From positions 12,716-20,723 of the forward strand of contig JAAUZS010000107.1 of assembly GCA_014804495.1 (NCBI GenBank): DNA of 8,008 nucleotides, given 5' to 3'. Source of the stretch: Lachnospiraceae bacterium. Lineage in GTDB: Bacteria > Bacillota > Clostridia > Lachnospirales > Lachnospiraceae. Below are positions 1-6,520 of this stretch, piece by piece. The notes beneath the pieces are model-generated. The model was not told the DNA's origin. It did no database searches and saw nothing but the letters and a program-made list of their open reading frames with translations. The position numbers and the translations under genes are program-made. Numbering within the stretch: position 1 is the first letter of the stretch; each line of letters starts with the position of its first letter.

Positions 1-368
1 TCTGCGCCCTCGAACTCATGCAGTACGCCATCATTTTCAGGCAGTATGCTTTCATCCGGCGTTACATCCTTTTCAACTGCCAATGCCACATCAGAGTCCT
101 CCACAATCGCATTATATGTTTCCTGCGCATTCACAAATCCCTGCTGACCTGATAAAACAGCAAAGGAAAAACTGCAGCTTGACATAAAAAACACTAAAGA
201 AAATGCTATACACACATATCTTTTTGCATTTGTTGCAAAATGCCTGCATATATAATATATAGTTAGTATTACAGACATCACAAGAAGACAGGGATACTTT
301 AATAACCTGTTCTTCTTCATAATGCCACTAAATTTGTTTACAACTTTTTCCCGAAAAGTTTTCTTCAT
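1..368 (-). CDS. N-terminal part of a membrane-anchored or secreted protein (cut by left edge)
   Basis: An open frame runs leftward from an ATG at 368-366 to the window edge, giving 122 codons with the C-terminus missing. A TAG directly upstream (371-369) means no longer start is possible; a second ATG at 320-318 (residue 17) is an alternative. The ribosome binding site is weak (GAAAGTGG about 10 nt before the ATG). The basic N-terminus is followed by a hydrophobic stretch (residues about 26-41), a basic linker (RHFATNAKR), and a second hydrophobic stretch (about 51-73) containing FFMSSC, which resembles a poor lipobox. After that the protein turns polar and acidic (VEDSD, TPDES, PENDG), as in an extracellular linker. 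I infer a protein with a signal anchor or signal peptide and an extracytoplasmic domain further left. The family is not recognisable from this fragment. Confidence 0.7.
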   Translation of the reverse strand, partial: MKKTFREKVVNKFSGIMKKNRLLKYPCLLVMSVILTIYYICRHFATNAKRYVCIAFSLVFFMSSCSFSFAVLSGQQGFVNAQETYNAIVEDSDVALAVEKDVTPDESILPENDGVLHEFEGA

Positions 369-370
369 CT

Positions 371-441
371 ATTTGTACACCACTTTCAAAAAATAAAACA
401 CCTAATTTATATAATATCACATAATTTTCATTTGTACACCA
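371..441. repeat. Pair of 12-bp direct repeats upstream of the left-edge gene
   Basis: ATTTGTACACCA occurs at 371-382 and again at 430-441, 59 bp apart in the same orientation (TGGTGTACAAAT in the reading direction of the left gene). The left copy ends 2 bp from the start codon of that gene. The right copy contains TGTACA (438-433, minus), 16 nt upstream of TATTAT (416-411), which could form a weak promoter. The pair may be duplicated operator sites or a trace of a small duplication; nothing here decides between these. Confidence 0.5.
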
Positions 442-452
442 TTTTTTGTATT

Positions 453-489
453 TTTATGTAAATCTTTTATGTAAATTCATTTATGTAAA
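453..489. repeat. Three near-tandem copies of a 10-bp motif
   Basis: TTTATGTAAA occurs at 453-462, 466-475 and 480-489, with start-to-start spacing of 13 and 14 bp, in AT-rich DNA between the left-edge gene and the TerY-C-like gene. On the minus strand it reads TTTACATAAA. The regular spacing, somewhat over one helical turn, would suit several protein monomers binding in a row, but a slipped-strand AT repeat is also possible. The 7-mer TTTACAT recurs at the start codon of the next gene (908-902, minus) and in both arms of the palindrome at 1136-1211. Confidence 0.55.
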
Positions 490-533
490 CCTAAATATTG
501 AAAATTTTTACACTTATTAAATACCAGCCAGAT

Positions 534-902
534 TTATCTGTCACTGCCTGCTCCAAATCCGGAACCATCATATCCTCCATCCAAGACACCTGACACTCCG
601 CACCAGTTACAAGTAAAATGAGATGATGCACCTACTGAGTTGTTGCAGTTTAATTTCCCGCAAACACAGATCACAAAACTCTTCGTTCCGCAGAAAGGAC
701 AACCCGGATAGTCTAGAGACGGAGCAATATCACCCACAATCTTCGTCTCATCATATCCTTCTCTTTTGGCAGAGGCTTCCTTTACCGGAAACGCCCATGT
801 ATATTTCCATCCTTTGTTCATCTTTTCAAAGCGGACTCCATATGTTTTTTTACCCTCTTTGCATTTGCATAATGCTATGCGGGCTTCTGTATATTCTTTC
901 AA
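534..902 (-). CDS. Small TerY-C-like zinc-binding protein
   Basis: This 122-residue protein is read from a TTG at 902-900, chosen because AAGGGAG lies about 8 nt upstream and no in-frame ATG is near. Residues 66-102 form a cysteine-rich module: CPFCG (68-72), ICVCGKLNC (C79, C81, C86) and CNWCG (98-102), with an additional CKC at 12-14. The segment WAFPVKEASAKREGYDETK before it and the glycine-rich tail GGYDGSGFGAG fit the TerY-C metal-binding domain, which in other bacteria is fused to the C-terminus of TerY-type VWA proteins or sits in tellurite-resistance-like phosphosignalling clusters. Family assignment is from recognition of the pattern, not a search. There is no signal peptide or membrane segment, so it is probably cytosolic. 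No VWA, kinase, PP2C or TerD gene lies beside it, so it appears to be a standalone version. Its function is unknown; zinc binding is inferred from the cysteines. Confidence 0.75.
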   Translation of the reverse strand: MKEYTEARIALCKCKEGKKTYGVRFEKMNKGWKYTWAFPVKEASAKREGYDETKIVGDIAPSLDYPGCPFCGTKSFVICVCGKLNCNNSVGASSHFTCNWCGVSGVLDGGYDGSGFGAGSDR

Positions 903-971
903 TGTAAATGCTCCCTTCTACGGAAAATCTCAGTTTATTCCGGAACTTTGTATTATTTTTAATATTTTGTC

Positions 972-1000
972 ATTCTATCACGAAAAGCTTTAAATCACAA
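972..1000 (-). promoter_or_regulatory. Candidate promoter of the TerY-C-like gene
   Basis: On the minus strand TTGTGA (1000-995) is followed after exactly 17 nt by TAGAAT (977-972), with an upstream TG one base before the -10 box (extended -10). Transcription would start near 965 and give a leader of roughly 60 nt to the TTG start. It fits a sigma-A consensus moderately well, by eye only. Confidence 0.45.
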
Positions 1001-1135
1001 TAACATTATTCATTTTAATTCAAATCTGTACATTAATATAACTTCAAATTTTCCTATCTTTCTTTATTAATAAAAATATGATATACTTCTACAATAATTT
1101 AGTTATATGATTATAAAACTCTATTTCAACAACCA

Positions 1136-1211
1136 GAACTTATATAATGTAAAAAAATGGGGCGTCTCTGCTCCGCAATGAGCCCCATTTTTATTTACAT
1201 TATATAAGTTC
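1136..1211. repeat. Near-perfect palindrome (28/30-bp arms) upstream of aroC
   Basis: The left arm 1136-1163 is the reverse complement of the right arm 1182-1211, apart from a 2-nt insertion in the right arm; an 18-nt loop (1164-1181) separates them. The inner part of each arm is an AAATGGGGC/GCCCCATTT stem followed by T-rich DNA on both strands, so it could act as a bidirectional terminator. The outer part is AT-rich (gaacttatataatgtaaa and its complement), far longer than a normal terminator needs. It could be a short palindromic mobile-type repeat (MITE-like) or a transcriptional insulator. No coding potential. Confidence 0.75.
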
Positions 1212-1223
1212 GTGACTTACAAT
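1194..1223 (+). promoter_or_regulatory. Candidate aroC promoter overlapping the palindrome
   Basis: TTTACA (1194-1199) and TACAAT (1218-1223) are separated by 18 nt and each matches 5 of 6 consensus positions. The start would be near 1230, giving a leader of about 43 nt before the aroC ATG. The -35 box lies inside the right arm of the palindrome at 1136-1211, so the repeat supplies part of the promoter. Weaker alternatives exist further upstream (TTGTCA at 967-972; TATACT at 1082-1087), and transcripts from those would have to cross the hairpin. Confidence 0.45.
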
Positions 1224-1272
1224 TGCAGTTTCGCAATTGCAAAACAATTAAGTTTTAGAAAGGATTTTGATT

Positions 1273-2382
1273 ATGGCTGGTTCATCTTACGGTAAGCTCT
1301 TTCAGATTACAACATGGGGGGAATCCCATGGAAAAGCATTAGGCGTCGTAATAGACGGCTGTCCAGCAGGACTTCCTCTCTCTGAGGACGATATCCAGAT
1401 TTTTCTGGACCGCCGTAAGCCCGGCAGGACAAAAATATCTACACCAAGAAAGGAAGCGGATAAAGCAGAAATCCTATCCGGTGTCTTTGAGGGAAAAACA
1501 ACGGGCACGCCGATTTCCATAATCGTACATAACACTTCCCAGCATTCTGCTGATTACAGTGAGATTGCAGAATATTACCGTCCCGGTCATGCAGACTATA
1601 CTTTTGACGCTAAATACGGATTCAGGGACTACCGCGGAGGCGGACGTTCTTCCGGAAGAGAGACGATCGGACGCGTCGCTGCCGGCGCCATTGCTTCTAA
1701 ATTATTAAACAGACTCGGCATTACATTAACGGCTTATACCCGTTCTATCGGTCCTGTGACAATTGATGATTCCCGTTTTGATAAGCAGGCGATTCTTGAT
1801 ACGCCCACCTGTATGCCGGATTATGAAGCGTCGGAAAAAGCTGAAGCCTATCTTGCAGAATGTATGAAACAATATGATTCGTCAGGCGGTATTATTGAAT
1901 GCAGAATAGACGGAGTTCCTGCCGGAATCGGCGAGCCGGTTTTTGATAAACTTGATGCCGAACTCTCTAAAGCCATTATGTCCATCGGCGCAGTAAAAGC
2001 CGTAGAAATCGGAGATGGCAAACAGGTTGCGGTACGCAAAGGGTCTGAAAATAATGATGCATTCACCATGCAGAATAGTGAGGTAACCAAAGTAACCAAC
2101 CATGCAGGCGGTATTTTAGGCGGTATAAGCGACGGCTCCACAATTATTTTACGCGCCTATGTGAAACCTACTCCTTCTATTTTCAGTAAACAACAGACCG
2201 TCAACAAACATGGGGAAAATATTGAAATAGCCATAAAAGGCAGACATGACCCCATTATCGTCCCAAGAGCAGTCGTGGTGGTAGAATCGATGGCTGCCGT
2301 TACACTTCTGGATGCTATGCTGGTAAATATGGGGGCTAAAGTTGAGAATCTGGAAAAAATATATTCTAAAGAAAGTCAATAA
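1273..2382 (+). CDS. aroC: Chorismate synthase
   Basis: This 369-residue cytosolic enzyme converts 5-enolpyruvylshikimate-3-phosphate to chorismate, the last shikimate-pathway step and branch point to Phe, Tyr, Trp and folate. The reaction needs reduced FMN. The family signatures are present: GESHGKALGVVIDGCPAGL from residue 16 (conserved His19), RPGHAD with the second conserved His, RGGGRSSGRETIGRVAAGA in the FMN/substrate site, and GRHDPIIVPRAVVVVES near the C-terminus. Length is normal and the frame is intact. I chose the ATG at 1273 because AGGA (1261-1264) lies 8 nt upstream; a TTG at 1267 in the same frame would be only 2 nt from that site. The gene stands alone on the plus strand, between a divergent small gene and a convergent aldolase-like gene, and not in a visible shikimate operon. 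A strong terminator follows the stop within 5 nt. Confidence 0.97.
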   Translation: MAGSSYGKLFQITTWGESHGKALGVVIDGCPAGLPLSEDDIQIFLDRRKPGRTKISTPRKEADKAEILSGVFEGKTTGTPISIIVHNTSQHSADYSEIAEYYRPGHADYTFDAKYGFRDYRGGGRSSGRETIGRVAAGAIASKLLNRLGITLTAYTRSIGPVTIDDSRFDKQAILDTPTCMPDYEASEKAEAYLAECMKQYDSSGGIIECRIDGVPAGIGEPVFDKLDAELSKAIMSIGAVKAVEIGDGKQVAVRKGSENNDAFTMQNSEVTKVTNHAGGILGGISDGSTIILRAYVKPTPSIFSKQQTVNKHGENIEIAIKGRHDPIIVPRAVVVVESMAAVTLLDAMLVNMGAKVENLEKIYSKESQ

Positions 2383-2386
2383 ATCA

Positions 2387-2424
2387 AACGGGTGCTCCTA
2401 TTCATGGCAGGAGCACCCGTTTTC
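2387..2424 (+). terminator. Rho-independent terminator of aroC
   Basis: A perfect 13-bp GC-rich stem (2387-2399 with 2409-2421, core ACGGGTGCTCCT) has a 9-nt loop and is followed by TTTTC on the plus strand. It begins 5 nt after the aroC stop codon. On the minus strand the following sequence is less T-rich, so it would work poorly for the convergent gene. Confidence 0.92.
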
Positions 2425-2443
2425 ATCTTCAGAATATAAAATT

Positions 2444-2474
2444 AAAAAACTTATTATTAATCCCGGATTATTAA
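2444..2474 (-). terminator. Weak candidate terminator of the aldolase-like gene
   Basis: On the minus strand, 8 nt past the stop codon at 2482, TTAATAATC and GATTAATAA (2474-2466 and 2462-2454, one mismatch) can pair around a 3-nt loop, followed after 4 nt by six Ts (2449-2444). The stem is almost all A-T, so it is a weak terminator; the GC-rich hairpin just beyond it may act as a backstop. Confidence 0.4.
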
Positions 2475-2481
2475 ATTACAA

Positions 2482-3459
2482 TTAGAAATTATCCAACAAT
2501 TCCAGATAAAAATCATGATAATCTTTCCTGTTCTCTTTCGTGAACTGAATCGCTGTCTTAGGATGCTGATTCAAAATTCCTGTTAAAAGATAAGGTACAT
2601 CATACCCCCATACTACTCCGGATTCTTTCATGGGTATTATATGCTTCTCAATGAACTGCAGCAGTGGATTAATAGTATATTTCGGGTTCTTTAGGAAGCC
2701 TAACAGCAACTCGCTTGGGCAATTGCCGCATCCGCGTCCTAAACTGCTTACGGTAGCATCCAGATAGCTCACGCCACGCCGCAGTGCTTCAATAGTATTT
2801 GCAAATGCAAGCTGCTGGTTGTTATGCGCATGAATGCCCACCTTTTTCCCATGCTTTTCAGCAATTTCCAAGTACTTATCCGAAAGCCTGCATATCTGTT
2901 CCGGATAAAGAGAACCATAGCTGTCAACCAGATAGATACAGCCCACGCTGCTCTGACCTAATAGCTCAAGCGCCGCATCAATATCCACATCATTGGATTT
3001 GGAAATCGCCATAATATTAACTGTTGTTTCATAGCCCTTCTTAGTGCAGTCCTCAATCATTGCCACTGCTGCCGGAATCGTATTAATATATGTTGCAATC
3101 CTGACAAGGTCTACCGGGCTGTCCTTTTTATTGATTATGTCTTTTTTATAATCACAGCGGCCTACATCTGCCATAACGGATATTTTCATATCGGTCTTGT
3201 TATCACCGACTATTTCCCGTATATCCTTATCATTACAGAATTTCCATTTTCCGAATTTACTTTCGTCAAACATTTCCTTAGACGCCTTATATCCAAACTC
3301 CATATAATCAACGCCTGCTTTAATATTTGCCTTATATAAATCCTTTACAAATTCATCTGAAAAATAAAAATCGTTTACCAGACCTCCATCTCTCAGCGTA
3401 CAATCCATTACTTTGATTTCCGGCGTATAAGACATTAATGTTCTTTCTTTTCCGGCCAT
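2482..3459 (-). CDS. HMG-CoA-lyase-like / aldolase TIM-barrel enzyme
   Basis: This 325-residue cytosolic protein has the marks of the DRE-TIM metallolyase (HMGL-like, pyruvate-carboxyltransferase-domain) superfamily: CTLRDGG at 20-26 (Arg23, metal-ligand Asp24), LVDSYGS at 177-183, the metal-binding HAHNN at 210-214 (His210, His212), and the glycine loop SSLGRGCGNCPSELLL. These enzymes cleave or form C-C bonds next to a 2-oxo or acyl-CoA group using a divalent metal. Length and motifs are nearest to the 4-hydroxy-2-oxovalerate-aldolase-like branch; it is too short for isopropylmalate synthase, which has an extra regulatory domain. The exact substrate cannot be read from the sequence. The ATG at 3459 is preferred over one 19 codons upstream because AAAGGAGA lies about 8 nt before it. 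It follows tyrS by 78 nt on the same strand with no visible terminator, so it may be cotranscribed and under T-box control. Confidence 0.85.
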   Translation of the reverse strand: MAGKERTLMSYTPEIKVMDCTLRDGGLVNDFYFSDEFVKDLYKANIKAGVDYMEFGYKASKEMFDESKFGKWKFCNDKDIREIVGDNKTDMKISVMADVGRCDYKKDIINKKDSPVDLVRIATYINTIPAAVAMIEDCTKKGYETTVNIMAISKSNDVDIDAALELLGQSSVGCIYLVDSYGSLYPEQICRLSDKYLEIAEKHGKKVGIHAHNNQQLAFANTIEALRRGVSYLDATVSSLGRGCGNCPSELLLGFLKNPKYTINPLLQFIEKHIIPMKESGVVWGYDVPYLLTGILNQHPKTAIQFTKENRKDYHDFYLELLDNF

Positions 3460-3537
3460 ATTCTTTTCTCCTTTATCTTTTTTATTTTGAAGCCAGCAAA
3501 GTTTCCTTTCAATCATCTACAGGAATACTTTTTTGAT

Positions 3538-4764
3538 TTACTCTACTATAATCTTCTTAAAGCTCTTCTTGCCCTTCTTTATTATAAATTCCTCAGCAGC
3601 AATTTCATCCTTGGTATACGCTGTCTTAACATCGCTCACTTTCTCACCCTTAACTGTTACTCCGCCCTGCTCTACTGCGCGGCGTGCTTCCGAACGTGAC
3701 GCTGCCAATCCCGATGCTGCCAGAATACCAAGAATATCAATCTTTCCGTCAATGAATTTATCGTCGGAAAGTGAAGTGGTAGGCATATTCTCAGAACTTC
3801 CTCCGTTTGCGAAGAGCGCCTTTGCAGCTTCCTTAGCTTTATCTGCTTCTTCCTGTCCATGTACCAGATTCGTCAGCTCATAAGCCAGAATTTCTTTAGC
3901 CTCATTTAACTGGCTGCCTTCCCACTTATCCATTTCATCAATCTGCTCAAGCGGCAGGAATGTCAGCATTCTTAAGCATTTGAGGACGTCAGCATCAGCC
4001 ACATTGCGCCAGTACTGATAGAATTCAAACGGTGATGTCTTATTCGGGTCAAGCCATACTGCACCCTTCTGCGTTTTACCCATCTTATTGCCCTCTGAAT
4101 TAAGGAGCAGTGTAATAGTCATGGCGTAAGCGTCTTTTCCGAGTTTACGGCGAATCAGCTCAGTTCCGCCTAGCATATTGCTCCACTGGTCATCACCGCC
4201 AAACTGCATATTACAGCCATAGCGCTTAAATAACTCAAGAAAATCATAGCTCTGCATAATCATGTAGTTAAACTCTAAAAAGCTAAGACCTTTTTCCATC
4301 CTCTGTTTGTAGCATTCAGCCGTCAGCATTCTGTTGACACTGAAATGCACTCCTATATCGCGGATGAATTCGATGTAATTCAAATCCGCCAGCCAGTCTG
4401 CATTATTTACCATAAGAGCCTTACCTTCCGAAAAGTCAATAAAACGGCTCATCTGTTTCTTAAAGCACTCGCAGTTATGCGCAATAGTTTCCTTGGTCAT
4501 CATGGTACGAAGATCGCTTCTTCCAGAAGGGTCACCAATCATACCGGTACCGCCGCCAATCAGTGCAATCGGTTTATTACCCGCCTGCTGTAATCTTTTC
4601 ATCAGGCACAGCGCCATAAAATGTCCTACATGAAGGCTGTCCGCTGTCGGGTCGAATCCAATATAGAATGTTGCCTTTCCATTGTTAATAAGTTCCCGGA
4701 TTTCATCAGCATCCGTAAGCTGTGCAAGCAGTCCTCTTGCCTGTAGTTCTTCATAAATTTTCAT
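3538..4764 (-). CDS. tyrS: Tyrosyl-tRNA synthetase
   Basis: This 408-residue class I aminoacyl-tRNA synthetase joins tyrosine to tRNA-Tyr in an ATP-dependent reaction in the cytosol. The Rossmann-fold active site shows [15 protein letters not shown] (residues 34-48, with the HIGH-type motif HVGH at 45-48), tyrosine-pocket residues in MIMQSYDF (168-175), FGGDDQWSN (188-196) and KMGKT (227-231), the KMSKS loop. A C-terminal S4-type RNA-binding domain follows from about residue 340 ([21 protein letters not shown]). Length and motifs fit the bacterial TyrRS type of Bacillus, so this is a functional copy. The ATG at 4764 has AAAGGA about 9 nt upstream. Expression is controlled by the T-box leader just upstream. 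Confidence 0.97.
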   Translation of the reverse strand: MKIYEELQARGLLAQLTDADEIRELINNGKATFYIGFDPTADSLHVGHFMALCLMKRLQQAGNKPIALIGGGTGMIGDPSGRSDLRTMMTKETIAHNCECFKKQMSRFIDFSEGKALMVNNADWLADLNYIEFIRDIGVHFSVNRMLTAECYKQRMEKGLSFLEFNYMIMQSYDFLELFKRYGCNMQFGGDDQWSNMLGGTELIRRKLGKDAYAMTITLLLNSEGNKMGKTQKGAVWLDPNKTSPFEFYQYWRNVADADVLKCLRMLTFLPLEQIDEMDKWEGSQLNEAKEILAYELTNLVHGQEEADKAKEAAKALFANGGSSENMPTTSLSDDKFIDGKIDILGILAASGLAASRSEARRAVEQGGVTVKGEKVSDVKTAYTKDEIAAEEFIIKKGKKSFKKIIVE

Positions 4765-4805
4765 CCCTTTGATTCCTTTCTATTGTTTTTTCATATAAGC
4801 GTATT

Positions 4806-4839
4806 AAAAAAGACCCCGCCCTACTGAAAGGACGAGGTC
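4806..4839 (-). terminator. T-box regulated intrinsic terminator
   Basis: GACCTCGTCCT (4839-4829) pairs with AGGGCGGGGTC (4822-4812) in an 11-bp stem with two G-U pairs, followed by six Ts (4811-4806). It lies just after the T-box motif and 41 nt before the tyrS start, which is the expected position for the T-box off-state terminator. Confidence 0.93.
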
Positions 4840-5153
4840 AAAATCTCGTGTTACCACCTAACTTCATAAACAGCTCACGCTGCTTACCTTACTAAGTACA
4901 ATCACACTGCCACGACTCTGTCATGCAGCTCTGATGATACTCTCCTGCTGTAACGTGCATTCCTACGTCATGACCTACTAATAAATGTGCGTATATCTAA
5001 GTGTAATACCATGTAAACGCAGTCTTTATATTCTGTCATGAAGCTCCAAGATGTATTCATAAAAGACTTCCCGTTACGCCTCTCATCAACCGGCTGTTTT
5101 CTGTCCGTTCCATCATTTACTACTTGTTCTTTTCAACGCTTATATATTTAATT
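4806..5153 (-). promoter_or_regulatory. Tyrosine T-box riboswitch leader of tyrS
   Basis: The minus-strand leader of about 350 nt has the parts of a T-box that senses uncharged tRNA. Stem I includes CAGCCGGTTGATGAGAGG in its distal region. The specifier loop reads GAATACATCTTGGAG (5058-5044), placing UAC, a tyrosine codon, at 5055-5053. A small stem III hairpin (CAGC GTGA GCTG, 4882-4871) precedes the T-box motif TAGGTGGTAACACGAG (4860-4845), whose side bulge would pair with the tRNA acceptor end. The terminator at 4839-4806 competes with the antiterminator formed by the T-box motif. Known T-box logic: uncharged tRNA-Tyr stabilises the antiterminator and turns tyrS on. About 190 nt lie between specifier and T-box motif, including an extra stem (TGCGT/ACGCA, near 5021-4989). 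Confidence 0.93.
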
Positions 5154-5159
5154 TATTGT

Positions 5160-5188
5160 ATCGTAGCTGAAACTTTGGGATTTGTCAA
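5160..5188 (-). promoter_or_regulatory. Promoter of the tyrS T-box leader
   Basis: A perfect TTGACA -35 box (5188-5183, minus strand) is followed after 17 nt by TACGAT (5165-5160). Transcription would start near 5153, matching the 5' end of the T-box structure. The -35 box lies only 28 nt past the stop of the upstream PD-(D/E)XK gene. Confidence 0.8.
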
Positions 5189-5216
5189 GTGGAATTTTTT
5201 ACGATTACCCTCCATT

Positions 5217-6446
5217 CTATCCCCAGTATTTCTCCATTTTCGCTTCTGCTTCCGCTTCATCCAGAGAAAATATGTCCTGAATGTTTTCTTTTACTTCCTG
5301 ACGTTTTTGACCAAGAGAATAGTATTTATCAATTGACTTTCTAATTGCATTCTCACTTCTTTCACCGTGTATCTTATTTTCCTTTTCTACCCTTTGCATT
5401 CCTCTTCTAATACGCCGCATCTCTTCCTCTATGCGCTTCTTCTCTTCTAACAGCCTTTCATTGAGAAGCTCTGCCTTTTCCGCTCTTTCCGTTTGAGTCA
5501 TAACAATTGGTCTCATAATTCCATACACTTCCTTCTTTAACATCGGTTCATTTTTCAGAAGATTACCACAGGTTAAAGTTAATAATTCAAGTATTTCCTT
5601 CCCTGACATATCTGTCAATGTACCGTTTTCTTTTTCACGTTCTATTATCAGAATACATTCCCGTATAAATTTTGTCAAATCTTTTCTTATGACTTCTGTA
5701 ACTGACTGCTTTTTACCATTCTTTTTCCTAGTAAGATACTTTCGAAAACGGATAGGCAGAAATGGAATCAATATATTCAGATGCTTTTTCTCAATCATTT
5801 CGGTTGTGTAGCTTTGCACATTCATGACAGGAACACGATACTCATGAGTCGTCCCATCTGCAAATCTGATAATACAGGTTTCTTCCGCAGGCATACTATC
5901 AGTATCGCTTAAATACACAATAACGCTCCTCGGCATAATCAGCTCATGCCTGTTTCCCATAGAAACTGCGTTTCCAACATTTTCAGTTCCTGCTCCATGT
6001 ACCAGTCCGATATTGATATCATACTCCAACATACGCAGTACCATACCTTTATCTTTATTCATCTGGCATTCCATATGATAAATATCTCTATTTTCTATCT
6101 GTACTGCGATATCTGCAAAAATAGAATTTAATGTGATACTGCCATCTTTATGTATACGCCTAACTACATATTCAGTTGCTATCAGCCTTATCTCTGTATT
6201 TTCCGGATATATTTTATGAAATACCTCACTGATCAAAGGCAGCATCAACCATGGATATCTTTCCACTTCTTTTTTTATCACTTCATCCCATAAAAAATAC
6301 TGTTCAACAATTTCCGGTGTCATTTCCTCAAGTATCTCATCCGGAACGACGCCATAGTATCTGATATCTTCTATTACCTCCTGCTGTTTCTTCCTGATAC
6401 CGTTCTTTTTGCTGCTGCTCTTTCCTGTCATACTTTCAATAGACAT
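5217..6446 (-). CDS. PD-(D/E)XK nuclease-family 'transposase' protein with coiled-coil tail
   Basis: This 409-residue protein resembles the PD-(D/E)XK (Rpn/PDDEXK_2) family often annotated as transposase; members in the Rpn group promote recombination and cut DNA, but most copies are uncharacterised. The core is at about residues 74-130: Glu92 in a helix, then SIFADIAV (Asp112), IYHMECQMN with Glu126-x-Gln128 (Gln in place of the catalytic Lys, seen in this family). The middle region has basic segments (IRFRKYLTRKKNGKK). A strongly charged coiled coil covers about residues 325-370 (EKAELLNERLLEEKKRIEEE). No membrane segment. The ATG at 6446 is preferred because AAAGGAG lies just upstream (spacing about 4 nt, a little short); an in-frame ATG 23 codons earlier would add a hydrophobic peptide and has no clear ribosome binding site. 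It has its own upstream palindromic element and candidate promoter. No terminator follows before the tyrS promoter, so read-through is possible. Confidence 0.85.
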   Translation of the reverse strand: MSIESMTGKSSSKKNGIRKKQQEVIEDIRYYGVVPDEILEEMTPEIVEQYFLWDEVIKKEVERYPWLMLPLISEVFHKIYPENTEIRLIATEYVVRRIHKDGSITLNSIFADIAVQIENRDIYHMECQMNKDKGMVLRMLEYDINIGLVHGAGTENVGNAVSMGNRHELIMPRSVIVYLSDTDSMPAEETCIIRFADGTTHEYRVPVMNVQSYTTEMIEKKHLNILIPFLPIRFRKYLTRKKNGKKQSVTEVIRKDLTKFIRECILIIEREKENGTLTDMSGKEILELLTLTCGNLLKNEPMLKKEVYGIMRPIVMTQTERAEKAELLNERLLEEKKRIEEEMRRIRRGMQRVEKENKIHGERSENAIRKSIDKYYSLGQKRQEVKENIQDIFSLDEAEAEAKMEKYWG

Positions 6447-6520
6447 TTTTCTCCTTTCACGCCTCAAGTCATGAAAGAAGTACAACAAGAACATATACAG
6501 ATACATTTTCATCACTTACG

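Larger units (their letters stand above)
903..1272. other. Divergent intergenic region between the TerY-C-like gene and aroC
   Basis: About 370 nt of very AT-rich DNA hold no gene. It carries a minus-strand promoter candidate (972-1000), the 76-bp palindrome (1136-1211), a plus-strand promoter candidate for aroC (1194-1223) and a small hairpin in the aroC leader: caattgc at 1220-1226 pairs with gcaattg at 1233-1239 around a 6-nt loop. I find no T-box motif or tRNA-like structure. The stretch 1001-1130 shows nothing that I can interpret. Confidence 0.6.

Noticed and set aside
453..489. Small CRISPR-like array
   Set aside because: Repeat units are 10 bp with 3-4 bp gaps, far too short for CRISPR repeats and spacers, and no cas gene is present.
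623..993. Plus-strand open frames of 94 and 75 codons overlapping the TerY-C-like gene
   Set aside because: They lie antisense to a gene with a recognisable cysteine-rich domain, have no convincing ribosome binding site, and their composition looks like a reverse-strand shadow.
1136..1260. T-box or other amino-acid riboswitch for aroC
   Set aside because: No GGTGG-type T-box motif or specifier structure is present, and the best promoter begins at the end of the palindrome, leaving only a short leader.
1302..2379. Several minus-strand open frames inside aroC
   Set aside because: aroC is intact with all family signatures; these frames are antisense shadows without domain features.
3460..3516. 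Start of the aldolase-like protein 19 codons upstream (ATG at 3516)
   Set aside because: The extra residues (basic, low similarity to the family) include the strong AAAGGAGA ribosome binding site of the ATG at 3459, so that start is far better.
4345..4593. Plus-strand 82-codon open frame within tyrS
   Set aside because: Antisense to the conserved active-site region of tyrS; no ribosome binding site or domain.
5124..5336. Plus-strand 70-codon open frame across the T-box promoter
   Set aside because: Overlaps a well-supported promoter and the end of the opposite-strand gene; hydrophobic low-complexity translation typical of AT-rich DNA.
6447..6515. Start of the PD-(D/E)XK protein 23 codons upstream (ATG at 6515)
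   Set aside because: It would add a hydrophobic peptide before a family-typical N-terminus and has no good ribosome binding site; the AAAGGAG site points to 6446.
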